This document shows, piece after piece, positions 8,092 through 15,236 of a stretch of 43,679 nt of DNA. The position numbers and the translations under genes were made by a program. Source of the stretch: Moorena bouillonii PNG (lineage in GTDB: Bacteria > Cyanobacteriota > Cyanobacteriia > Cyanobacteriales > Coleofasciculaceae). Within the stretch, counting starts at the first letter, position 1. Every line of letters starts with the position of its first letter. The notes beneath the pieces are model-generated. The model was not told the DNA's origin and did not search any database. It was given only the letters and a program-made list of their open reading frames with translations. The stretch is from assembly GCF_001942495.1 (NCBI RefSeq), contig NZ_MKZS01000001.1:8100405-8144083 (forward strand). The letters are read 5' to 3'.

Positions 8092-8751
8092 TTATTGCCA
8101 TAGTTGACCAAGATCAGAGTTGTTAAGCCAGTTGATAAACTGAGTTTGCTCCTGAGCTGGCATATCCTGCAAGATATCGCTAACCCCCTGAGCAAAGTTG
8201 GTATTGCCAAAATAGCCTTTACCTAAGCGATAGAGTTCTTGCAACAGGGTGATCATATGATGTTCTTCCCAGATTGGAAAATCAGAGTTGGTAAGGGGGT
8301 CGATTTTGAGCAATTGTTGTACAGCTTGGGTCGATTCAACCTGGGGAAAGTTTGAATTTATCAAGATCTTGGCGATATCCTTCTGGAACAACCCAGCTTG
8401 TCTAGCTCCTAAGAAGTCTTCCACATCCATATACACCGTCTGTAGTAGCAAAATACAGGCTTGAATGTAGGATACCCTAGTGCCCCTAGAGCTTGGTTCA
8501 GTGCCTAATTGCTCCAGACGGATTTTTCCCCAAACGCTGTAGCGCTCAGGTTCTTCCAACAATACACAAGCTTTTCCCCGATGATCGGTGAGGTCTCGCC
8601 AGAAAGCTATGGCTTCCTCTTCCTGAGTGGCACCAAATACACTGAGCAGGCGAAAGGTTTGCCCCTGGTAATTGAGAATCGGGATTTGCTGCTCCCTCTG
8701 TGGGTGCTGAATACTAGAGATTTCAACATCCTGCCTTTTCAAAATAAACAT
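8092..8751 (-). CDS. Conserved cyanobacterial protein (Npun_F0813-like)
   Basis: A 219-residue soluble protein of unknown function. It resembles a family I associate with cyanobacteria (Npun_F0813-type). It begins MFILKRQDVEISSIQ, has a beta-rich N-terminal half with ACVLLEEPERYSVWGKIRLE near 61-80, and an alpha-helical C-terminal half. No membrane segment, metal motif or nucleotide-binding loop is visible. It lies 80 bp upstream of the membrane-protein/HTH pair on the same strand, so it could be the first gene of a three-gene unit. The family name is from memory of related sequences and should be treated as tentative. Confidence 0.65.
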   Translation of the reverse strand: MFILKRQDVEISSIQHPQREQQIPILNYQGQTFRLLSVFGATQEEEAIAFWRDLTDHRGKACVLLEEPERYSVWGKIRLEQLGTEPSSRGTRVSYIQACILLLQTVYMDVEDFLGARQAGLFQKDIAKILINSNFPQVESTQAVQQLLKIDPLTNSDFPIWEEHHMITLLQELYRLGKGYFGNTNFAQGVSDILQDMPAQEQTQFINWLNNSDLGQLWQ

Positions 8752-8812
8752 GATACTGGCACATGACTCCTGACCCTGTCAGGGGGTGCTGTTGACGAAG
8801 TATTCTAACCCC

Positions 8813-8965
8813 CTAGTACTCTGTCAATTTAGTTTTGAGGGTTAGGGCAAGGTGGCAAGGTGGCACGCTGGCAAGGTGGCACGGTGTTAAGTCATACCTA
8901 ATGCTTAGTAAAAGCATCCGGGAAAGTATAGTTTACCCCTCAATTCAATTTTGACAGAGTACTAG
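8813..8965. mobile_element. 153-bp MITE with TA-flanked inverted ends
   Basis: Imperfect terminal inverted repeats of about 30 bases: the left end opens CTAGTACTCTGTCAATTT and the right end closes AATTTTGACAGAGTACTAG. The CTAG/TA context suggests TA target use, as in IS630/Tc1-type elements. The interior holds an 8-base tandem repeat (GGCAAGGT and variants, about 8847-8885) and no open frame, so it is non-autonomous. Confidence 0.68.
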
Positions 8966-9416
8966 TCACTATCTCCTGATCAGAATCCTTGTGACAGAGT
9001 CTGACTAAGTTCTGATCAGTGACACTGACTATGTACCTACCTTAACTCGGGTTCGAGCTAAGTGCCTTGAGTCTTACCGCTAATTGAGACAAGCAATCGA
9101 TAATTGTGGTGGCTATCCACTTAAGCTGAAGCCTATGGTGAGATCGGTAACGGTAAACGGGGAACGGGCAACGATTAACAAGCAATGCTTTCTGTTACCG
9201 GAGCCATTGTTCCTTGATCCGAAGTTCTCTGTTGCTCCTTGACCTTGACTGTCCCGTTTTAAATTGGTATAATTAAATCTTATGCTTAATGGTTTTCCGA
9301 GACAGGAATGAATACCCACAAAGCGCCTTGATAGGACTAGGTATTAGGCACACAGAGACTACTACCCGATCACGAGCCAAGCAAAAACAGTTTTTTCTGA
9401 TGTATGATATAGCTAT
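8966..9416. other. Intergenic region before tRNA-Arg, no gene seen
   Basis: About 450 bp without a convincing gene. It contains repetitive GGTAACGG/GGGAACGGG-type text near 9145-9170. A TATGAT box at 9402-9407, about ten bases before the tRNA, could be its -10 element; no good -35 is seen. Confidence 0.5.
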
Positions 9417-9489
9417 GCCCTCGTAGCTCAGTGGATAGAGCTAGGGATTTCTAATCCCTCGGCCGTAGGTTCAAATCCTACCGAGGGCG
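9417..9489 (+). tRNA. tRNA-Arg (anticodon UCU)
   Basis: A 73-base cloverleaf. The acceptor stem GCCCTCG (9417-9423) pairs with CGAGGGC (9482-9488), with discriminator G. The D arm contains TAGCTCAGTGGATAGAG. The anticodon stem AGGGA/TCCCT encloses the loop TTTCTAA with anticodon TCT. The T arm GTAGG-TTCAAAT-CCTAC is canonical. CCA is not encoded. TCT reads AGA/AGG arginine codons. Confidence 0.96.
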
Positions 9490-9714
9490 CTTCTTGATAA
9501 TTGGTGATTAGTCAAAAGTCAATACCATCTGGCTTAATCGGGCTCACAAAATACACAGGACTAAGGATTAATGACTAATGTCTAAATGTAAAGTCTAAAT
9601 GTAGATGTAAATGTAAAGTGATGTTGCGCTCCTCTTAAAAATTATTGAGAAATCCCCCAAACCTGGATGAGACGCATATGCTTATAAAAATAAAGAAATG
9701 TGTCAATAGATGCC

Positions 9715-10026
9715 ATGGATAACTTACAACGATATCGCATTGTATGCACCCTAAGCTTTGGTGACATTTATGGACAAATTATGGTTTGGTTAATCGTAAT
9801 TTTCCTGAGTCTCGCCTCAGCCTTAGCTCTTTGGAGTGCTGACCGCCAAATTTACGCTCTGGCAACTGTCGGGCTGATTTTGGTACTATCTCTGCCCTTC
9901 CTGCTCTTTGCCTTCGTGACTACATTGTTAAATCATATTGAAATTGCTCAGATGGAAGAGGAGGAAACCACATCAACAGCGGTCGGCAGAGGGCCTAGAC
10001 AGAAACCTATTGGGGCGACCGGTTGA
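9715..10026 (+). CDS. Small two-helix membrane protein upstream of sdhA
   Basis: A protein of about 103 residues (108 if the GTG at 9700 is used; neither start has a clear ribosome site). Two transmembrane helices are evident (MVWLIVIFLSLASALALW and ALATVGLILVLSLPFLLFAF). A short polar N-terminus (MDNLQRYRIVCTLSFGDIYG) precedes them and a charged tail follows (HIEIAQMEEEETTS). I do not recognise the family. It precedes sdhA on the same strand, with about 170 bp between that include a hairpin (CCTCC at 10083 / GGAGG at 10096), so co-transcription is uncertain. Because cyanobacterial SdhA lacks an obvious membrane anchor partner, a link is possible but unproven. Confidence 0.62.
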   Translation: MDNLQRYRIVCTLSFGDIYGQIMVWLIVIFLSLASALALWSADRQIYALATVGLILVLSLPFLLFAFVTTLLNHIEIAQMEEEETTSTAVGRGPRQKPIGATG

Positions 10027-10082
10027 AGAGAATCCGAACCATCCCCGGCTTTTTCCGCAACCCGGGGAAGGGGAGTTGAGAG

Positions 10083-10115
10083 CCTCCGTCCTTAAGGAGG
10101 GGCGCTTCATACTTT
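10083..10115 (+). terminator. Hairpin with T-run between small gene and sdhA
   Basis: CCTCC (10083-10087) pairs with GGAGG (10096-10100), with flanking AGC/GCG pairs, followed by a run of five T at 10113. Possible weak intrinsic terminator for the small membrane-protein gene. It could also be a decayed repeat end. Confidence 0.35.
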
Positions 10116-10197
10116 TTCCGCAATCCTAGAGGGTAAATGCCTAGAGGCTAGAACCTAGAGCCTAAAATAGGAATTGGGATTCCATAATACGACCGAG

Positions 10198-11925
10198 ATG
10201 CTAGAACACGATGTCATTATTGTCGGTGGGGGATTAGCTGGATGTCGCGCTGCTTTAGAGATTAAACGCTCTGAGCCTAAGCTCGATGTCGCCCTTGTCG
10301 CTAAAACTCACCCAATTCGTTCTCATTCGGTGGCTGCCCAAGGGGGTATGGCAGCTACTCTGAAGAATGTTGATGCTGAGGATAGCTGGGAAGCCCATGC
10401 CTTCGACACGGTTAAAGGGTCTGACTACTTGGCAGACCAGGATGCAGTCGAAATCCTCACCAAAGAGGCTCCAAAGGTGGTCATTGAGCTGGAACACATG
10501 GGGGTGCTGTTTTCGCGCTTACCGGATGGTCGGATTGCTCAGAGGGCTTTTGGAGGGCATTCCCATCGCCGCACTTGCTACGCGGCAGATAAGACGGGTC
10601 ACGCCATTTTGCATGAACTGGTTAACAATCTCCGCCATAACGGTGTCAAACTCTACGATGAGTGGTACGTTATGGAGCTGATTTTGGAAGAGGGTCAGGC
10701 AAAAGGGCTGGTGATGTTCCAGCTCCTAGACACGAAGGTGGAAGTAGTACGGGCAAAAGCGGTCATGTTTGCTACCGGGGGTTATGGACGGGTATTTAAT
10801 ACGACCTCCAATGACTTTGCCTCCACTGGGGATGGTCTGGGAATGTCAGCTCTGGCTGGGGTGCCTTTGGAAGATATGGAGTTTGTACAGTTTCATCCTA
10901 CGGGCTTGTATCCGGTGGGAGTTTTGATTTCTGAGGCGGTACGAGGGGAAGGGGCTTATCTGATTAACTCAGAAGGCGATCGCTTTATGAGGGACTACGC
11001 CCCCAAACAAATGGAACTGGCACCCCGGGATATTACTTCAAGAGCGATTACCCTAGAACTCAGAGCTGGTCGTGGCATTCATCCTGATGGCAGTGCAGGT
11101 GGACCTTTTGTTTACCTTGACCTGCGCCACATGGGCAAAGAAAAGATTATGAGTCGGATTCCGTTCTGCTGGGAAGAAGCCCATCGATTGGTTGGTATTG
11201 ACGCAGTACATCAACCAATGCCAGTACGACCAACTGCCCACTATTCCATGGGGGGAATCCCTGTCAACACCGATGGACAAGTTCATAGTGGTAAAGATGG
11301 GTTAATTGATGGGTTCTTTGCCGCTGGGGAATCAGCCTGTATCTCTGTTCATGGGGCAAATCGCCTCGGGAGTAATTCCCTGTTGGAATGTGTGGTTTAT
11401 GGCAAAAGAACTGGTGCTGCGATCGCAAAATACGTCCAAGACCGGAAGTTACCAGACATTGACGAGCAATCCTACCTCAATGCAGCCCAGGCAAAAATCA
11501 AAGCCCTTGTGGAAAAATCTGGCACCTTACGGCTTAACCAGTTGCGTCAAGCTTTCCAAGACTGTATGACCCAATTCTGTGGCGTTTTCCGTAACCAAGC
11601 GTCCATGGAGGAAGGATTAAACCAACTGGAAGAATTCAAACAACAGTACCAGCAAATTTATTTGGATGACAAAGGCAACTGCTGGAACACTGAAATTATC
11701 GAAGCCTTGGAACTGCGCAATTTAATGATAGTCGGAGAAATTATTCTTACCTCTGCTCTGAACCGACGAGAAAGCCGGGGTGCCCATAGCCGGGAGGATT
11801 ATCCCCAACGGGATGATCCCAATTTTCTCAAACACACCCTAGCGTTTTACTCATCTGCAGGTATTGACCTGCAATATAAACCGGTCAGCATTACCTTGTT
11901 TGAACCGAAAGAGCGGAAGTATTGA
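10198..11925 (+). CDS. sdhA: Succinate dehydrogenase/fumarate reductase flavoprotein
   Basis: Oxidises succinate to fumarate using covalently bound FAD and passes electrons to the iron-sulfur subunit; in cyanobacteria it feeds the thylakoid plastoquinone pool. The 575-residue protein has the FAD dinucleotide motif VIIVGGGLAGCRAALEI near the start, the flavin-attachment region RSHSVAAQGGMAAT, the dicarboxylate-site motif GGHSHRRTCYAADKTGHA, QFHPTGLYPVGVLISEAVRG, PTAHYSMGGI and the late RESRGAHSREDYPQRDD. Together these fit SdhA/FrdA better than the related L-aspartate oxidase NadB. The ATG at 10198 places the FAD motif at the usual distance from the N-terminus; an in-frame TTG at 10174 is less likely. 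No sdhB, sdhC or sdhD is adjacent, as is common in cyanobacteria where the subunits are scattered. Confidence 0.93.
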   Translation: MLEHDVIIVGGGLAGCRAALEIKRSEPKLDVALVAKTHPIRSHSVAAQGGMAATLKNVDAEDSWEAHAFDTVKGSDYLADQDAVEILTKEAPKVVIELEHMGVLFSRLPDGRIAQRAFGGHSHRRTCYAADKTGHAILHELVNNLRHNGVKLYDEWYVMELILEEGQAKGLVMFQLLDTKVEVVRAKAVMFATGGYGRVFNTTSNDFASTGDGLGMSALAGVPLEDMEFVQFHPTGLYPVGVLISEAVRGEGAYLINSEGDRFMRDYAPKQMELAPRDITSRAITLELRAGRGIHPDGSAGGPFVYLDLRHMGKEKIMSRIPFCWEEAHRLVGIDAVHQPMPVRPTAHYSMGGIPVNTDGQVHSGKDGLIDGFFAAGESACISVHGANRLGSNSLLECVVYGKRTGAAIAKYVQDRKLPDIDEQSYLNAAQAKIKALVEKSGTLRLNQLRQAFQDCMTQFCGVFRNQASMEEGLNQLEEFKQQYQQIYLDDKGNCWNTEIIEALELRNLMIVGEIILTSALNRRESRGAHSREDYPQRDDPNFLKHTLAFYSSAGIDLQYKPVSITLFEPKERKY

Positions 11926-11954
11926 TTACTAGTCCGAGACTGCCTCAGTGGTCG

Positions 11955-12001
11955 AGTCATGAGTAAGTGACGCTCCTACTCTGTGTTGGTTACTCATGAC
12001 T
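11955..12001. terminator. Inverted repeat between convergent genes
   Basis: Perfect 12-bp arms AGTCATGAGTAA (11955-11966) and TTACTCATGACT (11990-12001) surround a 23-base loop. It sits between the 3' ends of sdhA (+) and the TPR gene (-), a natural place for a bidirectional terminator. There is no strong T-run, so the role is tentative. Confidence 0.45.
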
Positions 12002-12021
12002 AATCACGCTTTGGCCAATGA

Positions 12022-12948
12022 CTAATTTTCTGGAGTTTCTGGAGTTTCTGGAGTTTCTGGAGTTTCGGCTGCCAACTGTTTGACTTGGTCTTTGTACTTG
12101 GCTGGTGCTAGGGATTCAGCCTGGTCAAACAGGGGTTTAGCCTTTTCAGTGTTACCCTGTTCTTTAAAAATCATGGCTTTAGCTAGCACTGGTCTCCAGT
12201 CATCTTGGCTGCCTTTGATCGCCTGGTCATATATAGCTGTGGCTTCGTCATAACGCTTCTGATTCGCGTAAACTTGACCTAACAACAACTGCACAGAAAT
12301 GACATCAATGCTCCCAGGTTTAATCTCATTGACTTGCTGGGAACTTTTTAAGGTGTCTTGCAGCAAACCGATGGCTGCTTCTGGGCGGTTTTCCTGGGTT
12401 AGCAAACTAACTAACCCTTGCAGAGCATTCATATCCCCAGGCTTAGCGTTTAGTATGTCCCGATAGGCTTGAGCTGCTCCTTCGCGATCGCCAATTTGTT
12501 GTTTTACCTGAGCCAGCAAGACTCCATAATCTGTCTGGTCTGTATTGAGTTTGGCTAACTTTTCTAGGGGTTCAATGGTGCCTTTGATGTCTCTGAGCTG
12601 CAGCCGTATCTCCAGCAGACCTCTCAAAGCCGTTAAATTTTCTGGTTCTCGCTGCAAGACTAGTTCATAACCCTTGGCTTGAGCTTCTAGTTCTGCTTGC
12701 TGCTGGGCAGAAATATTTGGTGTAGCTGTAGGTGTTGCCCCAACAGAGGCGGGATTATCCTTGAAAATATTCCCTAGCAAAGGAATCATCGAAATACCGA
12801 TAAACGCTAGCACAGCTAGTACTAGCACTATTTTGATCCACAGACTGCGCTTTTGAGACACAAAACTTTCTTTAACTCTATTCCCATTTTGATACTCCCC
12901 GGCCTGAAGGGACGAGGATTCTTTAGCGGAGGTACCCTTTTGGGGCAT
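12022..12948 (-). CDS. Membrane-anchored tetratricopeptide repeat protein
   Basis: A protein of about 308 residues. One N-terminal transmembrane helix (LWIKIVLVLAVLAFIGISMI) anchors it, and a Ser/Thr/Pro linker follows. About four to five TPR units then run to the C-terminus, with recognisable pieces such as REPENLTALRGLLEIRL, GDREGAAQAYRDILNAKPGD and KRYDEATAIYDQAIKG. TPR proteins are protein-interaction scaffolds; no partner can be named here. The last residues are a Thr-Pro-Glu repeat encoded by tandem 9-base units (12028-12066), in frame and so able to expand or contract. The ATG at 12948 is used here; a TTG at 12960 is in frame and equally possible. Its upstream region is occupied by IS605-like left-end sequence. 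Confidence 0.82.
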   Translation of the reverse strand: MPQKGTSAKESSSLQAGEYQNGNRVKESFVSQKRSLWIKIVLVLAVLAFIGISMIPLLGNIFKDNPASVGATPTATPNISAQQQAELEAQAKGYELVLQREPENLTALRGLLEIRLQLRDIKGTIEPLEKLAKLNTDQTDYGVLLAQVKQQIGDREGAAQAYRDILNAKPGDMNALQGLVSLLTQENRPEAAIGLLQDTLKSSQQVNEIKPGSIDVISVQLLLGQVYANQKRYDEATAIYDQAIKGSQDDWRPVLAKAMIFKEQGNTEKAKPLFDQAESLAPAKYKDQVKQLAAETPETPETPETPEN

Positions 12949-12970
12949 TGCTCGTAGCAACTACCAACAT

Positions 12971-13247
12971 GGGGTTGATAGTCCACTTGGCGGTACCAAT
13001 TGCCTCTACTCTCTCCGGCACATGGCCATTGAGTCTACTTTTTTTGAAGTAATTTGATTCGCTCTCGAAAAAGACTTGTGCGTGGCATTGGGCTGGAGTT
13101 GGAGTCTTTTGACCGAGTACCCATTTCGAGTATCTCCCATTTAACCAAAGCGTCCCACTGCTGGGAGTTTCACCCTTCCTTTCCGGGTCATCGCGTCTTC
13201 TATTATTCTAACACAAAGCCGTCGAACGAAGGACGGGGTTTGGGACC
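12971..13247 (-). mobile_element. IS200/IS605-type left-end fragment
   Basis: The segment at 13215-13246 contains AAAGCCGTCGAACGAAGGAC, the same left-end hairpin as at 23816-23850. On the minus strand it is followed by TGTGTTAGAATAAT, matching the TGTGCTAGTATAAG -10 region of the 23 kb element. The TTGACA-bearing stretch present there is missing here. The remainder to about 12971 is open in one minus frame for roughly 95 codons with no suitable start codon. No right-end hairpin is found, so this looks like a decayed or partial element inserted upstream of the TPR gene. Its exact extent is uncertain. Confidence 0.5.
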
Positions 13248-13583
13248 CATTTTCTTTGATGAAACGATTTGGGGAGTTTAAAGTCTCCTCCCATCAATCC
13301 CATCTATCTAAATAAGCTAGCATTAAAGCTCATTTAAATCGGCTATAAACCGCTCAGATTAAAGATTCCATAAACTTTGCGGATCTAAGCTTTATCTCAC
13401 TGCATTCTGTACAGTGGGTAGACTAGTACCAAGTGCGCTCACCCTCCAGTTTTTTGGTGGCAACAGTCCAGAAGAATTTTTTCTGGAAAGGACACCGGAA
13501 AGCTGGAACATGTTGACAAGACAATGCTGCCAATGTCAGTCAAAACCACCCATGGGAATGTGTCTCCGCCGCTAGGAGGTTAT
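13248..13583. other. Intergenic leader before basic-tailed protein gene
   Basis: No gene is seen. Near 13471-13489 a stem CCAGAA/TTCTGG encloses a T-rich loop about 100 bases upstream of the next start. It may belong to a leader transcript; I cannot assign a riboswitch class. Confidence 0.4.
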
Positions 13584-14606
13584 ATGAATTCGTCTGTGAA
13601 TGGGCTTCCCGACTCAGCTGAGTCGTCTCGAATCCAACCACCGGAAGTATCCAGTGTGCAAAACCAGCCCCCAGAAACACCAACTGGTGGCTCTCAAGAT
13701 ACCACCAAATCAGATCCCTTAGCTGAATCTAATGGGACAGTAACTACTCAGGTCTCAAGTCAGGTCTCAAGTCAGGTCTCAAGACAGCACCCAATTCCTG
13801 CCCCCAGTGAACCTAGGCAATACCGCGCCATCGGTCTGGTCAATGGCAAATATATGCCTTCCGCAGAGCAGTTGACCAGGGGAACACTTGTAGCGGCAGA
13901 TGGAACCTTGATTGATGCGGTGTTACTCGGTCGGGTCATGAGTTTGGTTAAGAATCACTTAGATCTCAATCAGCCCCACCTCTGGGTTGTCTATCCCCGC
14001 ATCAGGCAAGCAGACGATAACTTACATGTCCAAATTGTTGGCGTCTGGGAACCAGAAACTCTCGAACCCACAGCTGAAGCTGAAACAACTGACTCCGGAG
14101 TTGCTCAGTCCGAAGCAGAAGTCGAGACATCAAATGACTGCTCAGAAGCTGAGGTGGAACCGATTCCTAAGGATGGCTATTTTTCCATTCGTGGCGAGGT
14201 GATCTACCATTCGCGGGAGAATGAACAAGTCGTTGTTAAAATTAGGCAATTACCTCGTAAAGAGTCAGATAAGCCTAAGTTTTTCAAGTTAAAGCTTAAG
14301 GGTTGCCTGGGAGAAAGGGTCGTTGGTCATTTTTGGGATTTACATGCACAGCTGCAAGCCAATACCCTGGTAATCCAGGAAGGAAATGATATTGGTTTTC
14401 TCAACAAAAAAGGACCAAAGAGGAAACCATTTAATAAAAATAAGAAACGTTTTGGTCCTAAAAAGAGTTACCCGAAGCCACGCCCTGCTCGTAAAAAGGA
14501 TGGCGCGGCTACAGCCACAGCACCCAAACCCCAAACACCAAGACCGAAACCGATCAAGCGTATTGACAAGGGTAGTCAGGGTGATCCCTCTGGGAATTCT
14601 GCTTGA
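13584..14606 (+). CDS. Conserved hypothetical, basic-tailed (possible RNA-binding)
   Basis: About 340 residues from the ATG at 13584, which has AGGAGG at 13574-13579; an ATG at 13524 is in frame and would give 360. The N-terminus is low-complexity Ser/Pro/Gln, with a 12-base in-frame repeat encoding Gln-Val-Ser-Ser (13750-13790). A folded core follows (YRAIGLVNGKYMPSAEQLTR; VVYPRIR; LHVQIVGVWEPE), then an acidic stretch, a second beta-rich block (YFSIRGEVIYHSRENEQVVV; KFFKLKLKG) and a Lys/Arg/Pro-rich tail (KRKPFNKNKKRFGPKK). The tail suggests nucleic-acid or ribosome contact, but the family is not one I can name. It stands alone on the + strand. Confidence 0.7.
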   Translation: MNSSVNGLPDSAESSRIQPPEVSSVQNQPPETPTGGSQDTTKSDPLAESNGTVTTQVSSQVSSQVSRQHPIPAPSEPRQYRAIGLVNGKYMPSAEQLTRGTLVAADGTLIDAVLLGRVMSLVKNHLDLNQPHLWVVYPRIRQADDNLHVQIVGVWEPETLEPTAEAETTDSGVAQSEAEVETSNDCSEAEVEPIPKDGYFSIRGEVIYHSRENEQVVVKIRQLPRKESDKPKFFKLKLKGCLGERVVGHFWDLHAQLQANTLVIQEGNDIGFLNKKGPKRKPFNKNKKRFGPKKSYPKPRPARKKDGAATATAPKPQTPRPKPIKRIDKGSQGDPSGNSA

Positions 14607-14627
14607 TGGGAAGTGGAGAATTGCTCG

Positions 14628-14647
14628 AAGCGTGAGCTACCACGCTT
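14628..14647 (+). terminator. Possible terminator hairpin
   Basis: AAGCGTG (14628-14634) pairs with CACGCTT (14641-14647) around a six-base loop, 20 bases after the preceding stop. There is no long T-run, so it is a weak candidate. Confidence 0.35.
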
Positions 14648-14809
14648 TACTTTGAAGAATATGGGGGGATGGGGGAATGGGGACGGACATGGAATATCCC
14701 CTACTCCCCTACTCCAGTATCTATTCTCCTGGCAGACTCAGAGGGACTCGCAGGAGTTTATTCAATTTTAATTTAATTGATTTTTTGCTTGGCGAGATGG
14801 TAGGATTAA

Positions 14810-15095
14810 CAGTCAACGGTCAACCGTTAACGGTCAACAGTCAACAATAATTGACAGTTTATTATTAAAGTTTTTTAAACAAAGGCTGTCTTAATTTAAA
14901 GTTTTAATTAAGGGCTCTACTTGACTAGATTATAAGGAATAATTAACTTCATAACTACGGATGAATTCGGGGAATAAAGACTAGTACATTATTGTTCCGA
15001 AGTTCCGAAGTTATGAAGTTATGAAGTTACCTTTAAATTAATTTGATGTCCTAAGGATTCTGATCAAATCTATAACTATAAATTATAGATTTGAT
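14810..15095. repeat. Repeat-rich spacer upstream of SLC13 transporter
   Basis: The 630-bp gap before the transporter has no gene. It holds a 7-base tandem tract at 14810-14851 (CAGTCAA, CGGTCAA, CCGTTAA variants), an 8-base tract at about 14995-15030 (GTTCCGAA then GTTATGAA), and a perfect inverted repeat at 15063-15095 with 12-bp arms ATCAAATCTATA / TATAGATTTGAT around a nine-base loop. Confidence 0.75.
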
Positions 15096-15236
15096 GAAGG
15101 ATACGCTAACTAATAGCGTTATTGAATCCTATGGCGAGATAAATTCCATGGATAGGTAAATTTATAAAAATGTTTGATTGATGTCCATGAGCTACCTAAT
15201 TAAGGTAGTCTTTTTTGGTGAGATCCTACGCTATCT

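Noticed and set aside
9113-9319. 68-residue minus-strand protein before the tRNA
   Set aside because: No ribosome site, no recognisable family, and sequence derived from repetitive GGTAACGG-type text.
10198-11925. L-aspartate oxidase (nadB)
   Set aside because: Related fold, but length, the HSHRRTCYAADKTGH motif and the C-terminal SRGAHSREDYPQRDD region fit SdhA/FrdA.
13054-13281. 75-residue + strand protein
   Set aside because: It runs antisense through the conserved IS605-type left end and hairpin; no ribosome site and low-quality composition.
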